Positions 26,219 to 35,606 of a stretch of 50,760 bases of DNA are shown piece after piece (within the stretch, counting starts at the first letter, position 1; the number at the start of each line of letters is the position of its first letter). The translations under genes were made by a program, and so were the position numbers. The DNA lies in assembly GCF_000586555.1 (NCBI RefSeq), contig NZ_AZUC01000054.1, forward strand, positions 1 through 50,760, written 5' to 3'. The DNA is from Sporosarcina sp. D27. Its GTDB lineage: Bacteria; Bacillota; Bacilli; Bacillales_A; Planococcaceae. A model generated the notes under the pieces. It worked only from the letters and a program-made list of their open reading frames with translations, made no database searches and had not been told where the DNA came from.

Positions 26219-27127
26219 TCACTCGCCAACCTTACTTCCCGACATATCATAAGCGTTGTTTCGTACTTCGTCTGGGATGACAATTTCTTTAAGCTCATTG
26301 ACTTTGCTCATTTTAGCGCTAATATTTTGGATTGCGACAGTTCGATAGCCAGCTAAATCCATAATCGCATCCAGTTTCATGTCAAACGAATTCGTATAGT
26401 AGGTTTCTTTGTCAATATGAAGTGTGAGCTCGATTTTTTTCACTTCTACGTTCTCCATCGTGCCCTCTTCTTCACCTTCCATTCCTTGACTCCCCACTGC
26501 AGTTTGATCCATGAGTTCTTTCAGGAGTTCACTAAACTTATCGCCTGAGGCGGATAAGTTCAAAATATATTCGTCTCCTTTTTCTTCAAGTGTGAATTCT
26601 TCCGTAAAGTCCTTGAATACTTCCAAGTCCATCATTGCATTGGAACTGTCCATTCCAGCTAAAACTTCATCTTGCATTTCAGCAGGAACGAGTATCCAAT
26701 CGCCTTCCATTTCTTGTGTCTGAATGTATAGTTCGTCTCCTTCACCATACATCTCGATATCCATAGAGCCCTCAGCGTCCCCTTCCACTACCATTTGCTG
26801 ATGAATGGACAACGGTTCTGTTACCATGTCCATTGTGATAGCAATATCATTTTTCATGCTCAAATTTTCTTCACCTGTTGTCTTCATGTTTTGTTGAATC
26901 GAAAAATCCGCATGCATACTGTTAATCGATTCCGAAGCTTCTAAAGACTTTTGATAAACCTCTTGAGCTGTAAGTTCGTTCTTTTCAACTTCTTTACTGG
27001 CATCTTTACCGTTACTTGTAGTGCTTGTATTTGCATCCGCCTCTGCATTCGGCTCTTCACCTGATCCACACGCTCCGAGAGCGAGTACGAGTAAGCCTGC
27101 TGCAATCCCTTTTGTCCACTTTTTCAT
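26219..27127 (-). CDS. Lipoprotein, DUF6612-like
   Basis: 302-residue secreted lipoprotein. The signal peptide MKKWTKGIAAGLLVLALGAC has lipobox LGAC, then an acidic Ser/Thr-rich linker to about residue 50. The mature part is beta-rich and reads MHADFSIQQNMKTTG, EMYGEGDELYIQTQEMEGDW and IELTLHIDKETYYTNSFDMK, which resembles DUF6612/LolA-LppX-like folds that bind hydrophobic ligands. The function is unknown. It is monocistronic with its own terminator, and its composition (many Met and Glu) is typical of the family. Confidence 0.8.
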   Translation of the reverse strand: MKKWTKGIAAGLLVLALGACGSGEEPNAEADANTSTTSNGKDASKEVEKNELTAQEVYQKSLEASESINSMHADFSIQQNMKTTGEENLSMKNDIAITMDMVTEPLSIHQQMVVEGDAEGSMDIEMYGEGDELYIQTQEMEGDWILVPAEMQDEVLAGMDSSNAMMDLEVFKDFTEEFTLEEKGDEYILNLSASGDKFSELLKELMDQTAVGSQGMEGEEEGTMENVEVKKIELTLHIDKETYYTNSFDMKLDAIMDLAGYRTVAIQNISAKMSKVNELKEIVIPDEVRNNAYDMSGSKVGE

Positions 27128-27343
27128 GAAATCTTCTCCTTTTTATGAAACTTCATTACATATTAGTCTACGACAGTATATAGGTTCGGTTTCACACTAT
27201 TTCAAAAAACTCTGAAAATCCTTCTTTTTGTCCATACCCCATATTCCTAACAAAAGTCCCGGATTGTAGAATATTCTGAGGGTTATGTCGAACTTTCTGA
27301 TTAAACCGTGTATACTAGCACTAAAATTGCAAAAAGGACGGGT

Positions 27344-29065
27344 ATGATGCTAAAACAATTCTTCTCCTATTATAAACCGCACAAAAGACTGTTCATGATT
27401 GACTTTTCGAGTGCTATATTTGTCGCCTTACTTGAACTAGCATTTCCACTCGCCGTCCAGGGATTCATTGATAAACTCTTGCCCACTAAAGATTGGGGCC
27501 AGATTACTACAGTTAGTATTTTGTTACTCGTCATCTATCTATTCAGTACGTTCCTTCAATACTTCGTTAGTTACCTTGGGCACAAACTGGGTATTAACAT
27601 CGAAACAGACATGCGTGAGAAGCTGTTCAATCATGTTCAAAAGCAGTCATTCCGTTTTTTTGATAATACAAAAACGGGACATATTATGACACGTATCACG
27701 ACCGATCTCTTTGACATCGGTGAGCTTGCCCATCACGGACCAGAGGATGCTTTCATTGCAGTCATGACCATTATAGGAGCATTCATCCTGATGTACTCCA
27801 TCAATCCAGAACTCGCTCTCATTGCAATCGTTATGGTGCCTTTCCTGATTGTCCTCGTTGCTTTTTGTAACAAAGCAATGAATTCCGCTTGGCTCAATAT
27901 GTATGGAAAAATTGCAGAAGTGAATGGACGTGTAGAAGACTCCGTCTCAGGATCACGTGTCGTAAAATCATTTACAAATGAAAGTTTTGAGCTGGCTCGT
28001 TTCCAGTATGACAACGGTAACTTCCGGCTCGCTAAACTAGTCGCATATAACGTCATGGCTTGGACGACTTCTTCTATTTATATGATGACGCGTCTTCTCA
28101 CACTCGTGATTTTAGTTGTTGGAGCATGGTTTACCATCCAAAAGACGCTCTCTATTGGGGAACTGGTCAGTTTCATATTGTTCGTCAACATCCTCATTAA
28201 ACCAGTTGATAAAATTAGTGCATTGCTAGAACTCTACCCGAAAGGAATGGCTGGGTTTAGCCGTTTCCAGGACTTACTTAACCAAGAACCCGAAATCAAA
28301 GACACTCCCGATGCGATTGATGTTGCCCACTTAAATGGAGATATCAGCCTTTCAAATGTCACATTTGGTTATGACGGAGGAAAGCCGGTTCTCAACAATC
28401 TGAGCTTATCGATTCAATCTGGACAAACTATTGCGTTTGTCGGCCCATCAGGAGCTGGAAAAACGACGATTTGTTCACTGATTCCTCGGTTTTATGATGT
28501 GAATGAAGGGCAGATCACAATCGATGGGTTGGACATCCGTAATATGAGCCAACGTTCGTTGCGCCGTCAGATCGGGATCGTCCAACAAGACGTTTTCCTC
28601 TTTACCGGTACTGTAAAAGAAAATATTGCGTACGGAGATTTGAATGCTCCCGATGAGGCAATCTACGAAGCCGCTAAGCGTGCTCATTTAGAGGACTTCA
28701 TCGCCAGCCTTCCCGATGGCTATGAAACTCAAATCGGTGAACGCGGCTTGAAATTGTCAGGTGGACAAAAACAGCGTCTCGCAATAGCGCGTATGTTCTT
28801 AAAAAATCCACCGATTCTCATTTTGGATGAAGCAACTTCGGCGCTCGATACTGAGACAGAACGTATTATTCAAGAATCTCTTACAGAGCTTTCTGAGAAC
28901 CGAACGACTCTCGTCATTGCCCACAGACTCGCGACAATTCGCGATGCAGATCGTGTCGTCGTTGTGACACCTGAAGGGATTGCAGAAGATGGAGGATATG
29001 CCGAACTAGTTGCGAAGAATGGTATTTTTTCAAAATTACACGCAAATCAATTTCAACAGGTTTAA
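27344..29065 (+). CDS. ABC exporter, YgaD-like
   Basis: 573-residue half-transporter. Six membrane helices cover about residues 15-300, with IETDMREKLFNHVQKQSF and FFDNTKTGHIMTRITTDLFD in the cytoplasmic extensions. The ATPase has Walker A GPSGAGKTTICS near 370, signature LSGGQKQRLAIARMFL, Walker B ILILDEATSALD and HRLATIRDADRVVVV. It resembles B. subtilis YgaD, whose substrate is not established. AAAAGG precedes the ATG at 27344; a GTG at 27308 has no ribosome site. It is monocistronic and convergent with hflX. Confidence 0.88.
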   Translation: MMLKQFFSYYKPHKRLFMIDFSSAIFVALLELAFPLAVQGFIDKLLPTKDWGQITTVSILLLVIYLFSTFLQYFVSYLGHKLGINIETDMREKLFNHVQKQSFRFFDNTKTGHIMTRITTDLFDIGELAHHGPEDAFIAVMTIIGAFILMYSINPELALIAIVMVPFLIVLVAFCNKAMNSAWLNMYGKIAEVNGRVEDSVSGSRVVKSFTNESFELARFQYDNGNFRLAKLVAYNVMAWTTSSIYMMTRLLTLVILVVGAWFTIQKTLSIGELVSFILFVNILIKPVDKISALLELYPKGMAGFSRFQDLLNQEPEIKDTPDAIDVAHLNGDISLSNVTFGYDGGKPVLNNLSLSIQSGQTIAFVGPSGAGKTTICSLIPRFYDVNEGQITIDGLDIRNMSQRSLRRQIGIVQQDVFLFTGTVKENIAYGDLNAPDEAIYEAAKRAHLEDFIASLPDGYETQIGERGLKLSGGQKQRLAIARMFLKNPPILILDEATSALDTETERIIQESLTELSENRTTLVIAHRLATIRDADRVVVVTPEGIAEDGGYAELVAKNGIFSKLHANQFQQV

Positions 29066-29119
29066 GAAAGTTGGAAACGGGCATACTACTACTATCCCAC
29101 CCCCTTTCTCTTATAGAAA

Positions 29120-29161
29120 AAAAGAGCGGCACTGCCAATACTGGCGGTGCCGTTCTTTTTC
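29120..29161. terminator. Bidirectional terminator ABC exporter / hflX
   Basis: A stem GAGCGGCACTGCC with complement GGCGGTGCCGTTC (one wobble) between an A-run and a T-run. It serves both convergent genes. Confidence 0.9.
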
Positions 29162-29163
29162 TA

Positions 29164-30447
29164 TTAGTGACTGACAATGTATTCCTCAAGTTTCTTCCGT
29201 TCACGCTCGTCCATCTCTACAACCATCAGAGTGCCGTCTTCTTCGTACTCTGTAGATTTCACATACGTTTCCTCATTCAAATAGGAAACCAAATCTCCAC
29301 GCTCAAAAGGAATGAGGAGTTTACACGTAATATGTTTTTGATAGACTTTTTGCTCGATGAGAGCGACTAACTCGTCGATGCCCACACCCGTCTTTGCTGA
29401 AAGCCAAATTTGGTCATCTTGTACACGTGGGTAATCCACTTCACTTGCAAGATCGGCTTTGTTGTAAATGTACATCGTCGAGATATCTTCCACACCGACC
29501 TCTTGGAGTGTTTTGTTCGTGACTTCAATCATATGACGGTACTCTGGATTTGAAACATCTACAACGTGCAGAAGCAAATCTGCTTCACGGGCTTCCTCCA
29601 ATGTAGAACGGAACGCTTTCACTAGATGGTGAGGTAGCTTTGCAACAAAACCAACAGTATCGGTTAGGATGAATGGTTTACGATCAATCAGTGTAACGTT
29701 ACGGACTGATGTGTCGAGCGTCGCAAATAACATATCTTTCTCCATCACGGTCTTCGCCTCATCACCGTTCGCTTCAGATAAGATTCTATTCATTAACGTT
29801 GATTTTCCAGCATTCGTATAGCCTACGATTGAAACGACCGGTGTTCCACTACGTTTTCGTTGTTTCCGCTGGACATCGCGCTGTTGCTTCATGCCTTCTA
29901 ATTCTTTCCGCAACTTCGCAATCTGTTCTTCAATTTTACGGCGATCGAGTTCCAACTTCGTTTCACCGGCACCTTTGTTTTGGAACCCACCACCAGTACC
30001 TCCACCTTGTCGGCCAAGGGAAGCTCGTAATCCGACTAGCCTTGGTAATGAATATTGCAGTTCTGCTAGTTCAACTTGCATTCGCGCTTCGTGGGTTCGG
30101 GCTCTTCGTGCGAATATGTCCAATATGAGCATCGTCCGGTCAATGATTTTCACTTCCAGATCGCGCTCCAAGTTACGTAATTGCGAAGGGGACAGCTCGT
30201 CATTGAAAATGATTAGATTAGCTCCTGCTTCGTCTGCAAATAATCTTACTTCATCAATCTTTCCTTTTCCGATATAGCCTGTCGGATGCTTACGCTCTAA
30301 CTTTTGGACAACACTTCCGACGACTTTCACCCCTACTGCAGCTGCCAGATTTCCAAGTTCCTCTAGCTCGTATTCAAAATGATCATCGTTCTGTTCTTCT
30401 ACCCCAACGAGTATCGCGGTTTCTTTTAGCTGTTCCAGTTCATCCAT
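29164..30447 (-). CDS. hflX: Ribosome-splitting GTPase HflX
   Basis: 427-residue GTPase that binds the 50S subunit and splits stalled or hibernating 70S ribosomes. The N-terminal HflX domain has HPTGYIGKGKIDEV near residue 54 and IIFNDELSPSQLRNLE near 78; a coiled linker follows with LGRQGGGTGGGF and GETKLELDRRKI. The G domain has G1 GYTNAGKSTL near 207, G3 DTVGF and G4 NKAD. A short C-terminal domain closes the protein. All GTPase motifs are intact. The next gene upstream, the VOC protein, ends 30 bases before this start, so they may be cotranscribed. Confidence 0.96.
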   Translation of the reverse strand: MDELEQLKETAILVGVEEQNDDHFEYELEELGNLAAAVGVKVVGSVVQKLERKHPTGYIGKGKIDEVRLFADEAGANLIIFNDELSPSQLRNLERDLEVKIIDRTMLILDIFARRARTHEARMQVELAELQYSLPRLVGLRASLGRQGGGTGGGFQNKGAGETKLELDRRKIEEQIAKLRKELEGMKQQRDVQRKQRKRSGTPVVSIVGYTNAGKSTLMNRILSEANGDEAKTVMEKDMLFATLDTSVRNVTLIDRKPFILTDTVGFVAKLPHHLVKAFRSTLEEAREADLLLHVVDVSNPEYRHMIEVTNKTLQEVGVEDISTMYIYNKADLASEVDYPRVQDDQIWLSAKTGVGIDELVALIEQKVYQKHITCKLLIPFERGDLVSYLNEETYVKSTEYEEDGTLMVVEMDERERKKLEEYIVSH

Positions 30448-30477
30448 TCAAACACCTTCTCCCAATCATTTACCTTA

Positions 30478-31164
30478 TTATTCAGCTTGCCCCGTCACAA
30501 CAGCAAGCATACGGTTCCGTTCGTCCGGATTTTCTATAAAGCGCAATCGTACGTCATTCAACATAAGACTTTCCTGATCTTCAGGCTGTACTCCGAGAAT
30601 CCTACACCAGCGCTCGAGCGTCCGCTCAGGCTCTCTAGTAACAAGTTCACATTCCAAAATTCGTTCGGCATCACTTTCATCAGAGATTGTACCTTCTGCA
30701 CGTAATGCAAGGCGACGACTCTGTTCACTTTCTTCCCATTGAATGAAAAACGGAGCAGGAAGATCAGTTAAATCCTTCTCATTCACGAACAACATTTTCC
30801 ATTTCTTAATGGTTCCTGAAGAGGTGAGACGAGATGCATCGAGCACACCAGAAGTATGCATCCCCATTCTTTCAAGCTTCTTATTAAGAGCTTGAATCTC
30901 GTCAGTTGAAATGCATAGCGTACCCCAGCCCTCTCCATACGTTGGTAAGTCGTGTTTCAATAGCTCAATTAAAGGGTGAGAGGAGAAATCTGCTACCTCT
31001 GCGTTTTCAATTGCCAACCATTCAATATAGGCATTTTGCAAGTAAAGGAGTGCATTGTATGTCCCCCATTGTTCGTGTCTTCCACCAACAACTGCACCCG
31101 GATATTGTTTAGTAACTACTTCAGGTGTACGTTCTGTAAACCAAACAACATGATCGAGTTTCAT
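30478..31164 (-). CDS. Glyoxalase-like (VOC) domain protein
   Basis: 228-residue cytoplasmic protein starting KLDHVVWFTERTPEVV, typical of the Glyoxalase_3-like VOC group. ALLYLQNAYIEWLAIEN near residue 37 is the beta strand carrying a metal-type Glu, and FFIQWEESEQSRR near 137 is a second family landmark. The substrate is unknown. The ATG at 31164 follows AAAGGGGGA with 7-base spacing; an open frame to 31215 is ignored. It is upstream of hflX on the same strand. Confidence 0.8.
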   Translation of the reverse strand: MKLDHVVWFTERTPEVVTKQYPGAVVGGRHEQWGTYNALLYLQNAYIEWLAIENAEVADFSSHPLIELLKHDLPTYGEGWGTLCISTDEIQALNKKLERMGMHTSGVLDASRLTSSGTIKKWKMLFVNEKDLTDLPAPFFIQWEESEQSRRLALRAEGTISDESDAERILECELVTREPERTLERWCRILGVQPEDQESLMLNDVRLRFIENPDERNRMLAVVTGQAE

Positions 31165-31220
31165 AACGAGTTCCCCCTTTACTAGTATCATACCCCACCC
31201 GCAGAAAGAAACCATGAAAA

Positions 31221-31247
31221 AAGCCGTCCACTTTAAATGGACGGCTT
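31221..31247 (-). terminator. Terminator of putP
   Basis: A perfect 10-bp stem AAGCCGTCCA with complement and 7-base loop, T-run on the minus strand. Confidence 0.9.
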
Positions 31248-31252
31248 CCTAA

Positions 31253-32737
31253 TTAACTATCGCGTTTCAACAGTTCCAATGACTCTGTAAATTCACGCTC
31301 GATTTCTTTGTTTTCTTTGTAAGTTGCAAGACTAACAAAATACGTAACGAGTAGACAAACTATGAAGCCAGGGATGATTTCATATAAAGTGTCTGATAGT
31401 GCTGGAATGTTCCCCCATACGCCAACAACAATTGCACCTGCAACCATTCCAAATAATGCACCTTTAGCTGTCAGTTTGCGCCAGTAGAGGGACAAGAGGA
31501 TGATTGGTCCGAATGCGCCACCGAAACCAGCCCAAGCAAATGATACAAGTTTCAAAATGGATTCGTTGTTCGGCCAAGCAAGCACCATTGCAATGAGTGA
31601 TACGACAAGTACTGCCATACGTCCAAGGAATACGTATTGCTTATCTGTACCATCTGTCTTGTAAACAGCCTTATATAAGTCTTCAATCAATGCTGAAGAC
31701 GTAACGATAAGCTGTGAAGAAATCGTACTCATTACTGCTGCAAGAACAGCTGCAAGCATGATACCTGCAATGAATGGATGGAAAATAATTTGCCCAAGTG
31801 CAATGAAGATCGTTTCAGAATCCACTAGCTCTGCACCAGGATTCTGTTGGTAATAAGCAATCCCGACGAGCGCTGTTGCGACAGCACCAAGTAAGCTTAA
31901 AATCATCCAACTAATTCCGATGCGACGAGCACTTTTCGTTTCCTTAACGGATTTAATGGCCATGAAGCGTACGATAATATGCGGTTGGCCGAAGTAACCA
32001 AGACCCCACGCAACGGATGAAATGACCCCGAGAAGAGTTGCCCCTTTCACAAGACTAAGCATATCCGGATTCACTGCATGGATTGAATCCACAGTATCAG
32101 GAATTCCACCCGTGAAAAACACAGCAACAACTGGAACGAGAATGAGTGCTAGAAACATGATGAGTCCTTGCACGAAGTCCGTATAACTTACAGCAAGGAA
32201 TCCACCAAACAATGTGTATCCTACGACAACGACCGACACAATGATCAGTCCAATATGATAATCCAATCCGAATGAACTGAGGAAAAACTTACCTCCCGCA
32301 ACCATTCCTGAAGACACGTAAAATGTAAAGAAGATAAGAATAATAAATCCGGAAGCGATTCTTAAAAATCTTGATTTATCTTTCAAACGATTTTCGAGAA
32401 AACTTGGAATTGTGATTGAATCGTTCGTTACTTGGGTATATACACGAAGACGTGGTGCTACAAAGTACCAGTTCAAGTAAGCTCCGGTTGTTAAACCGAT
32501 TGCGATCCAAATCTCTGGCAGTCCTTTGTCATAGATTGCACCTGGCAATCCTAGTAATAGCCATCCTGACATGTCTGCAGCACCAGCACTGAGTGCTGTA
32601 ACTGCGGGTCCGAGTGAACGGCCACCGAGCATGTAATCTGTTAAATTAGATGTGCGGCGAAACGCGTACCATCCTATGAACACCATGGCGGCCATATAAA
32701 GCACAATTGAAATCAGTTTGTAACCATCAGCTGACAT
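31253..32737 (-). CDS. putP: Sodium/proline symporter
   Basis: 494-residue, 13-helix SSS-family symporter taking up proline with Na+. Landmarks are DYMLGGRSLGPAVTALSAGA near residue 34, the first-helix region with DMSGWLLLGLPGA, SYTDFVQGLIMFLALILVP near 184 and WGLGYFGQPHIIVRFMAI near 241. AAGGGGG lies before the ATG. It could be PutP or the osmotically controlled OpuE; the sequence alone does not separate them. A cre-like site lies 34 bases upstream. Confidence 0.93.
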   Translation of the reverse strand: MSADGYKLISIVLYMAAMVFIGWYAFRRTSNLTDYMLGGRSLGPAVTALSAGAADMSGWLLLGLPGAIYDKGLPEIWIAIGLTTGAYLNWYFVAPRLRVYTQVTNDSITIPSFLENRLKDKSRFLRIASGFIILIFFTFYVSSGMVAGGKFFLSSFGLDYHIGLIIVSVVVVGYTLFGGFLAVSYTDFVQGLIMFLALILVPVVAVFFTGGIPDTVDSIHAVNPDMLSLVKGATLLGVISSVAWGLGYFGQPHIIVRFMAIKSVKETKSARRIGISWMILSLLGAVATALVGIAYYQQNPGAELVDSETIFIALGQIIFHPFIAGIMLAAVLAAVMSTISSQLIVTSSALIEDLYKAVYKTDGTDKQYVFLGRMAVLVVSLIAMVLAWPNNESILKLVSFAWAGFGGAFGPIILLSLYWRKLTAKGALFGMVAGAIVVGVWGNIPALSDTLYEIIPGFIVCLLVTYFVSLATYKENKEIEREFTESLELLKRDS

Positions 32738-32770
32738 AGTTCAATCCCCCTTTTTTCTTCTCTAAGTAAC

Positions 32771-32784
32771 CGCAAACGCTTTCA
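32771..32784. promoter_or_regulatory. CcpA cre-like site upstream of putP
   Basis: On the minus strand TGAAAGCGTTTGCG matches the cre pattern TGWAANCGNTNWCA at 12 of 14 positions. Its position near the expected promoter suggests catabolite repression of proline uptake. Confidence 0.5.
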
Positions 32785-32897
32785 TTATCTTATGCAAGCA
32801 CGGTCAAATCCATTATAGGCAAGTTAGGTGTATTGCGCCATACCTATTTTCGGTTTATTTCCCGGGAAATAGCTACTATTCGACAGGAGGAATTCAA

Positions 32898-33374
32898 TTG
32901 GATCATGAACGTTTTTTAAATGATGCTATCCATCTAGCAACTGATAGCGTCTTTCAAGGTGGCGGCCCATATGGCGCTGTCATCGTAAGAGATGGTGAAA
33001 TCATTGCGAGTGGCGTCAATTCAGTAGAAGTGGACCACGACCCCTCTGCACATGCGGAATTGGTTGCGATCAGGGAAGCATGTCGAATCCTTGCTACGAC
33101 AGACCTTTCAGATACAATTCTTTATGCGAGTGGCGAGCCATGCCCGATGTGTTTAGCTGCTTCTTATCAAGCTCGCGTTGGGGAAATCTATTACGCTTGT
33201 AGTAAAAAAGAAGCGATGGAAATTCTCCCGAACCCCGATAAAGTAGAGCACTTTTACAGTGATCAGGATAAGCCAGGAGCAATGCGGGACGTTCCTTTTA
33301 TGCAATTGGAAACCGATCATAGGCTGGAACCTTTCATAGCAGCTTCCAACCAACAGTCTAATACTTCAAGCTAA
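32898..33374 (+). CDS. Nucleoside/guanine deaminase (CDA fold)
   Basis: 158-residue zinc deaminase. The zinc and catalytic motifs are HAELVAIREA near residue 52 and SGEPCPMCLAAS near 80. The N-terminus GPYGAVIVRDGEIIASGVNS and the C-terminal tail resemble guanine deaminase GuaD of B. subtilis more than TadA, but the substrate is not certain. The start is TTG at 32898, seven bases after CAGGAGG; no ATG is usable. Together with the next gene (42 bases on) it may form a small operon. Confidence 0.88.
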   Translation: MDHERFLNDAIHLATDSVFQGGGPYGAVIVRDGEIIASGVNSVEVDHDPSAHAELVAIREACRILATTDLSDTILYASGEPCPMCLAASYQARVGEIYYACSKKEAMEILPNPDKVEHFYSDQDKPGAMRDVPFMQLETDHRLEPFIAASNQQSNTSS

Positions 33375-33416
33375 AAAGGTTCCCGAGTGATGCAACCTAA
33401 AAAGGAGGAGTTACAA

Positions 33417-33782
33417 ATGCCTTGGACAAAAGACGATTATCCAGATACTTTTAAAAATGTATCAGCGGATGTACGCAACAAAGCCATTGAAATTGGGAAT
33501 GCCTTACTCCGGGAAGGTTACGAAGAAGGCCGTGCGATCTCAATCGGACTTTCACAAGCAAGAGAAACAGTTGAAGGGAAGGCTGAAGACCGCCCTCACT
33601 TCGAGGTACGCTCACGTGAAGATGAATGGGTGTTGAAGAAAAAGAGCGCATCGTCTGTTATCTATAAGGAAAACACAAAAAGTGCACTGCTCAAAAAAGC
33701 AAAGCCCTATGTAACCAATCATGAAGGTGTGTTAACGGTTTATCACGAAGACGGGACAAAAGAACAGACGTTGTATGAATAA
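33417..33782 (+). CDS. YdaT-like protein (DUF2188)
   Basis: 121-residue soluble protein. The N-terminal half (PWTKDDYPDTFKNVSADVRN, GYEEGRAISIGLSQA) is a ChaB-like helical motif found in the YdaT family. The C-terminal half (RSREDEWVLKKKSASSVIYK, KPYVTNHEGVLTVYHEDG) is a DUF2188 domain. B. subtilis YdaT is a sigmaB-dependent general stress protein of unknown function; I see no clear sigmaB promoter here. AAAGGAGG precedes the ATG at 33417. Confidence 0.85.
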   Translation: MPWTKDDYPDTFKNVSADVRNKAIEIGNALLREGYEEGRAISIGLSQARETVEGKAEDRPHFEVRSREDEWVLKKKSASSVIYKENTKSALLKKAKPYVTNHEGVLTVYHEDGTKEQTLYE

Positions 33783-33784
33783 CA

Positions 33785-33818
33785 GAGACGTATGCCCCAA
33801 GTTGGGCACGCGTCTTTT
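33785..33818. terminator. Bidirectional terminator ydaT-like gene / acyl-CoA synthetase
   Basis: AGACG-TGCCC pairs with GGGCA-CGTCT around a small loop and is followed by TTTTTC. It sits between convergent genes. Confidence 0.75.
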
Positions 33819-35456
33819 TCAAGAATGTATAGCTTTTTCTTGGGACATTTCACGTAACTTGAACTTTTGGATTTTGCCTGAAGCCGTGATTGGATATGCA
33901 TCCGTAAATTCGATATAACGGGGGATTTTGTGATGCGATATGGCTCCCTTACAGAATGCTCGAATTTCTTCCTTATCCAGTTCCACTCCATCTTTCGGGA
34001 TGACCCACGCCATCAGTTCTTCTCCATATTTCTCATCGGGTACTCCTACGACTTGAACATCAGAAACTCCAGGGTATGTGTACAAAAATTCTTCCACTTC
34101 ACGGGGATAAATATTCTCTCCCCCCCGAATGACCATGTCTTTCATGCGACCGGTTATATCCAGATAGCCATCTTCATCCAATCGAGCAATATCCCCCGTA
34201 TGCAGCCAACCTTCTTCGTCAATCGCTTCACGAGTTGCTTCAGAGTTATTATAATAGCCTTTCATCACATGATACCCTCGAGTACAAAGCTCTCCTGACT
34301 CCCCAATTGGAAGTTCTTCATCGGTCGCTGGATCGATGATTTTCACTTCTACATGAGGATGTGGTTTGCCGACTGTAGACACCCGCTTTTCAATCGGATC
34401 ATCCGTCTTCGTTTGAGAGATGACAGGTGAAGCCTCTGTTAATCCATAACAGATTGTAATTTCGGCCGCACCCATCACTTCGATAACTTGTTTCATCACT
34501 TCAATTGGGCATGTAGATCCCGCCATAATACCCGTTCGCAAATTGGAAGTATCGAAAGTTTTAAAGTCAGGATGATTCAATTCAGATATGAACATCGTAG
34601 GGACTCCGTGCAATGCCGTGCATTTTTCCTCTTGAACTGCGCGTAGAACACGGGCAGCTTCAAACTGTTCAACAATGACCATCGTTGCTCCATGAGACAC
34701 TGCTGCTAAAGTTCCAAGTACACAACCGAAACAATGGAAAAATGGAACTGGAATACACAATCTGTCCACACTCGACAACTTCATCGTTTCTGCAATCATA
34801 TTGCCGTTATTTACGACATTATTATGTGTGAGCATAACCCCTTTTGGAAACCCTGTTGTCCCAGATGTGTACTGAATGTTAATGACATCATCCGGACTGA
34901 GAGATTTCTTGCGCTTCACCAGTTCTTCATCCAATACCATGTCTGCGTGTTTCAGAAACTCAGACCAATTGTAAATTCCCACTTCATTTTTCTCGGTCAT
35001 TAGAATGACACGTTTCAAATTCGGCAACTTTGGACAATCGATATGCCCCCCGTCGCTTTCTTCTTGGGACGGACAAATGGAACGCAAAATCTCTAGATAA
35101 CTAGTATCTTTAAATCCCTCGTCCAAAATGAGAGTAGTGGCTTCAGACTGCTGCAGTAAATACTGCAACTCAGTTGCTTGATAATTCGTATTGACCGTTA
35201 CGAGAACCGCGCCCATCTTACCGGTCGCAAATTGACTCAGTAGCCATTGTGGTTTGTTATCTGACCAAATCGCAACGTGTTCCCCTTTTTGAATTCCAAT
35301 CCCCATAAATGCTTTTGCAAGTTGATCCGTTTCTTTGTCGAATTCGGTGTATGTTTTTCTCAATTCTCGGTCCGGATACACATATGCTTCGTTTTCCGGG
35401 TACAGAATCGCTTGCTCACTTAAAATCTCTCCGACCGTCTTATTCAACAGCTCCAT
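33819..35456 (-). CDS. Acyl-CoA synthetase (YngI-like)
   Basis: 545-residue AMP-forming ligase that activates a carboxylic acid to acyl-CoA through an acyl-AMP. The P-loop is YTSGTTGFPKGVMLTHNNVV near residue 196, A5 is ICYGLTEASPV near 335, A7 is GWLHTGDIARLDEDGYL near 417 and A8 is GRMKDMVIRGGENIYPREVE near 440, with the catalytic lysine in ASGKIQKFKLR at the end. It follows B. subtilis YngI (medium/long-chain or acetoacetyl-CoA synthetase group). It is alone, not next to other fatty-acid or leucine-degradation genes. The substrate is unknown. Confidence 0.9.
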   Translation of the reverse strand: MELLNKTVGEILSEQAILYPENEAYVYPDRELRKTYTEFDKETDQLAKAFMGIGIQKGEHVAIWSDNKPQWLLSQFATGKMGAVLVTVNTNYQATELQYLLQQSEATTLILDEGFKDTSYLEILRSICPSQEESDGGHIDCPKLPNLKRVILMTEKNEVGIYNWSEFLKHADMVLDEELVKRKKSLSPDDVINIQYTSGTTGFPKGVMLTHNNVVNNGNMIAETMKLSSVDRLCIPVPFFHCFGCVLGTLAAVSHGATMVIVEQFEAARVLRAVQEEKCTALHGVPTMFISELNHPDFKTFDTSNLRTGIMAGSTCPIEVMKQVIEVMGAAEITICYGLTEASPVISQTKTDDPIEKRVSTVGKPHPHVEVKIIDPATDEELPIGESGELCTRGYHVMKGYYNNSEATREAIDEEGWLHTGDIARLDEDGYLDITGRMKDMVIRGGENIYPREVEEFLYTYPGVSDVQVVGVPDEKYGEELMAWVIPKDGVELDKEEIRAFCKGAISHHKIPRYIEFTDAYPITASGKIQKFKLREMSQEKAIHS

Positions 35457-35554
35457 TTCTCCATCCCCCTATCTAATTCTAAGTTCTCTATATAATATCA
35501 CACTTTTCTGACTGTGATGAATAATTATTAAATTTAGCAATACAATTATTCGAC

Positions 35555-35591
35555 AAAAAAACAAGCAAGGGTGTAATTTCCCCTGCTTGTT
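35555..35591 (-). terminator. Terminator of the glutamate-synthase-like gene
   Basis: ACAAGCAGGG pairs with CCCTTGCTTGT with one bulge; a run of seven T follows on the minus strand. Confidence 0.85.
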
Positions 35592-35606
35592 GAGTAGTGT
35601 ATTTTT

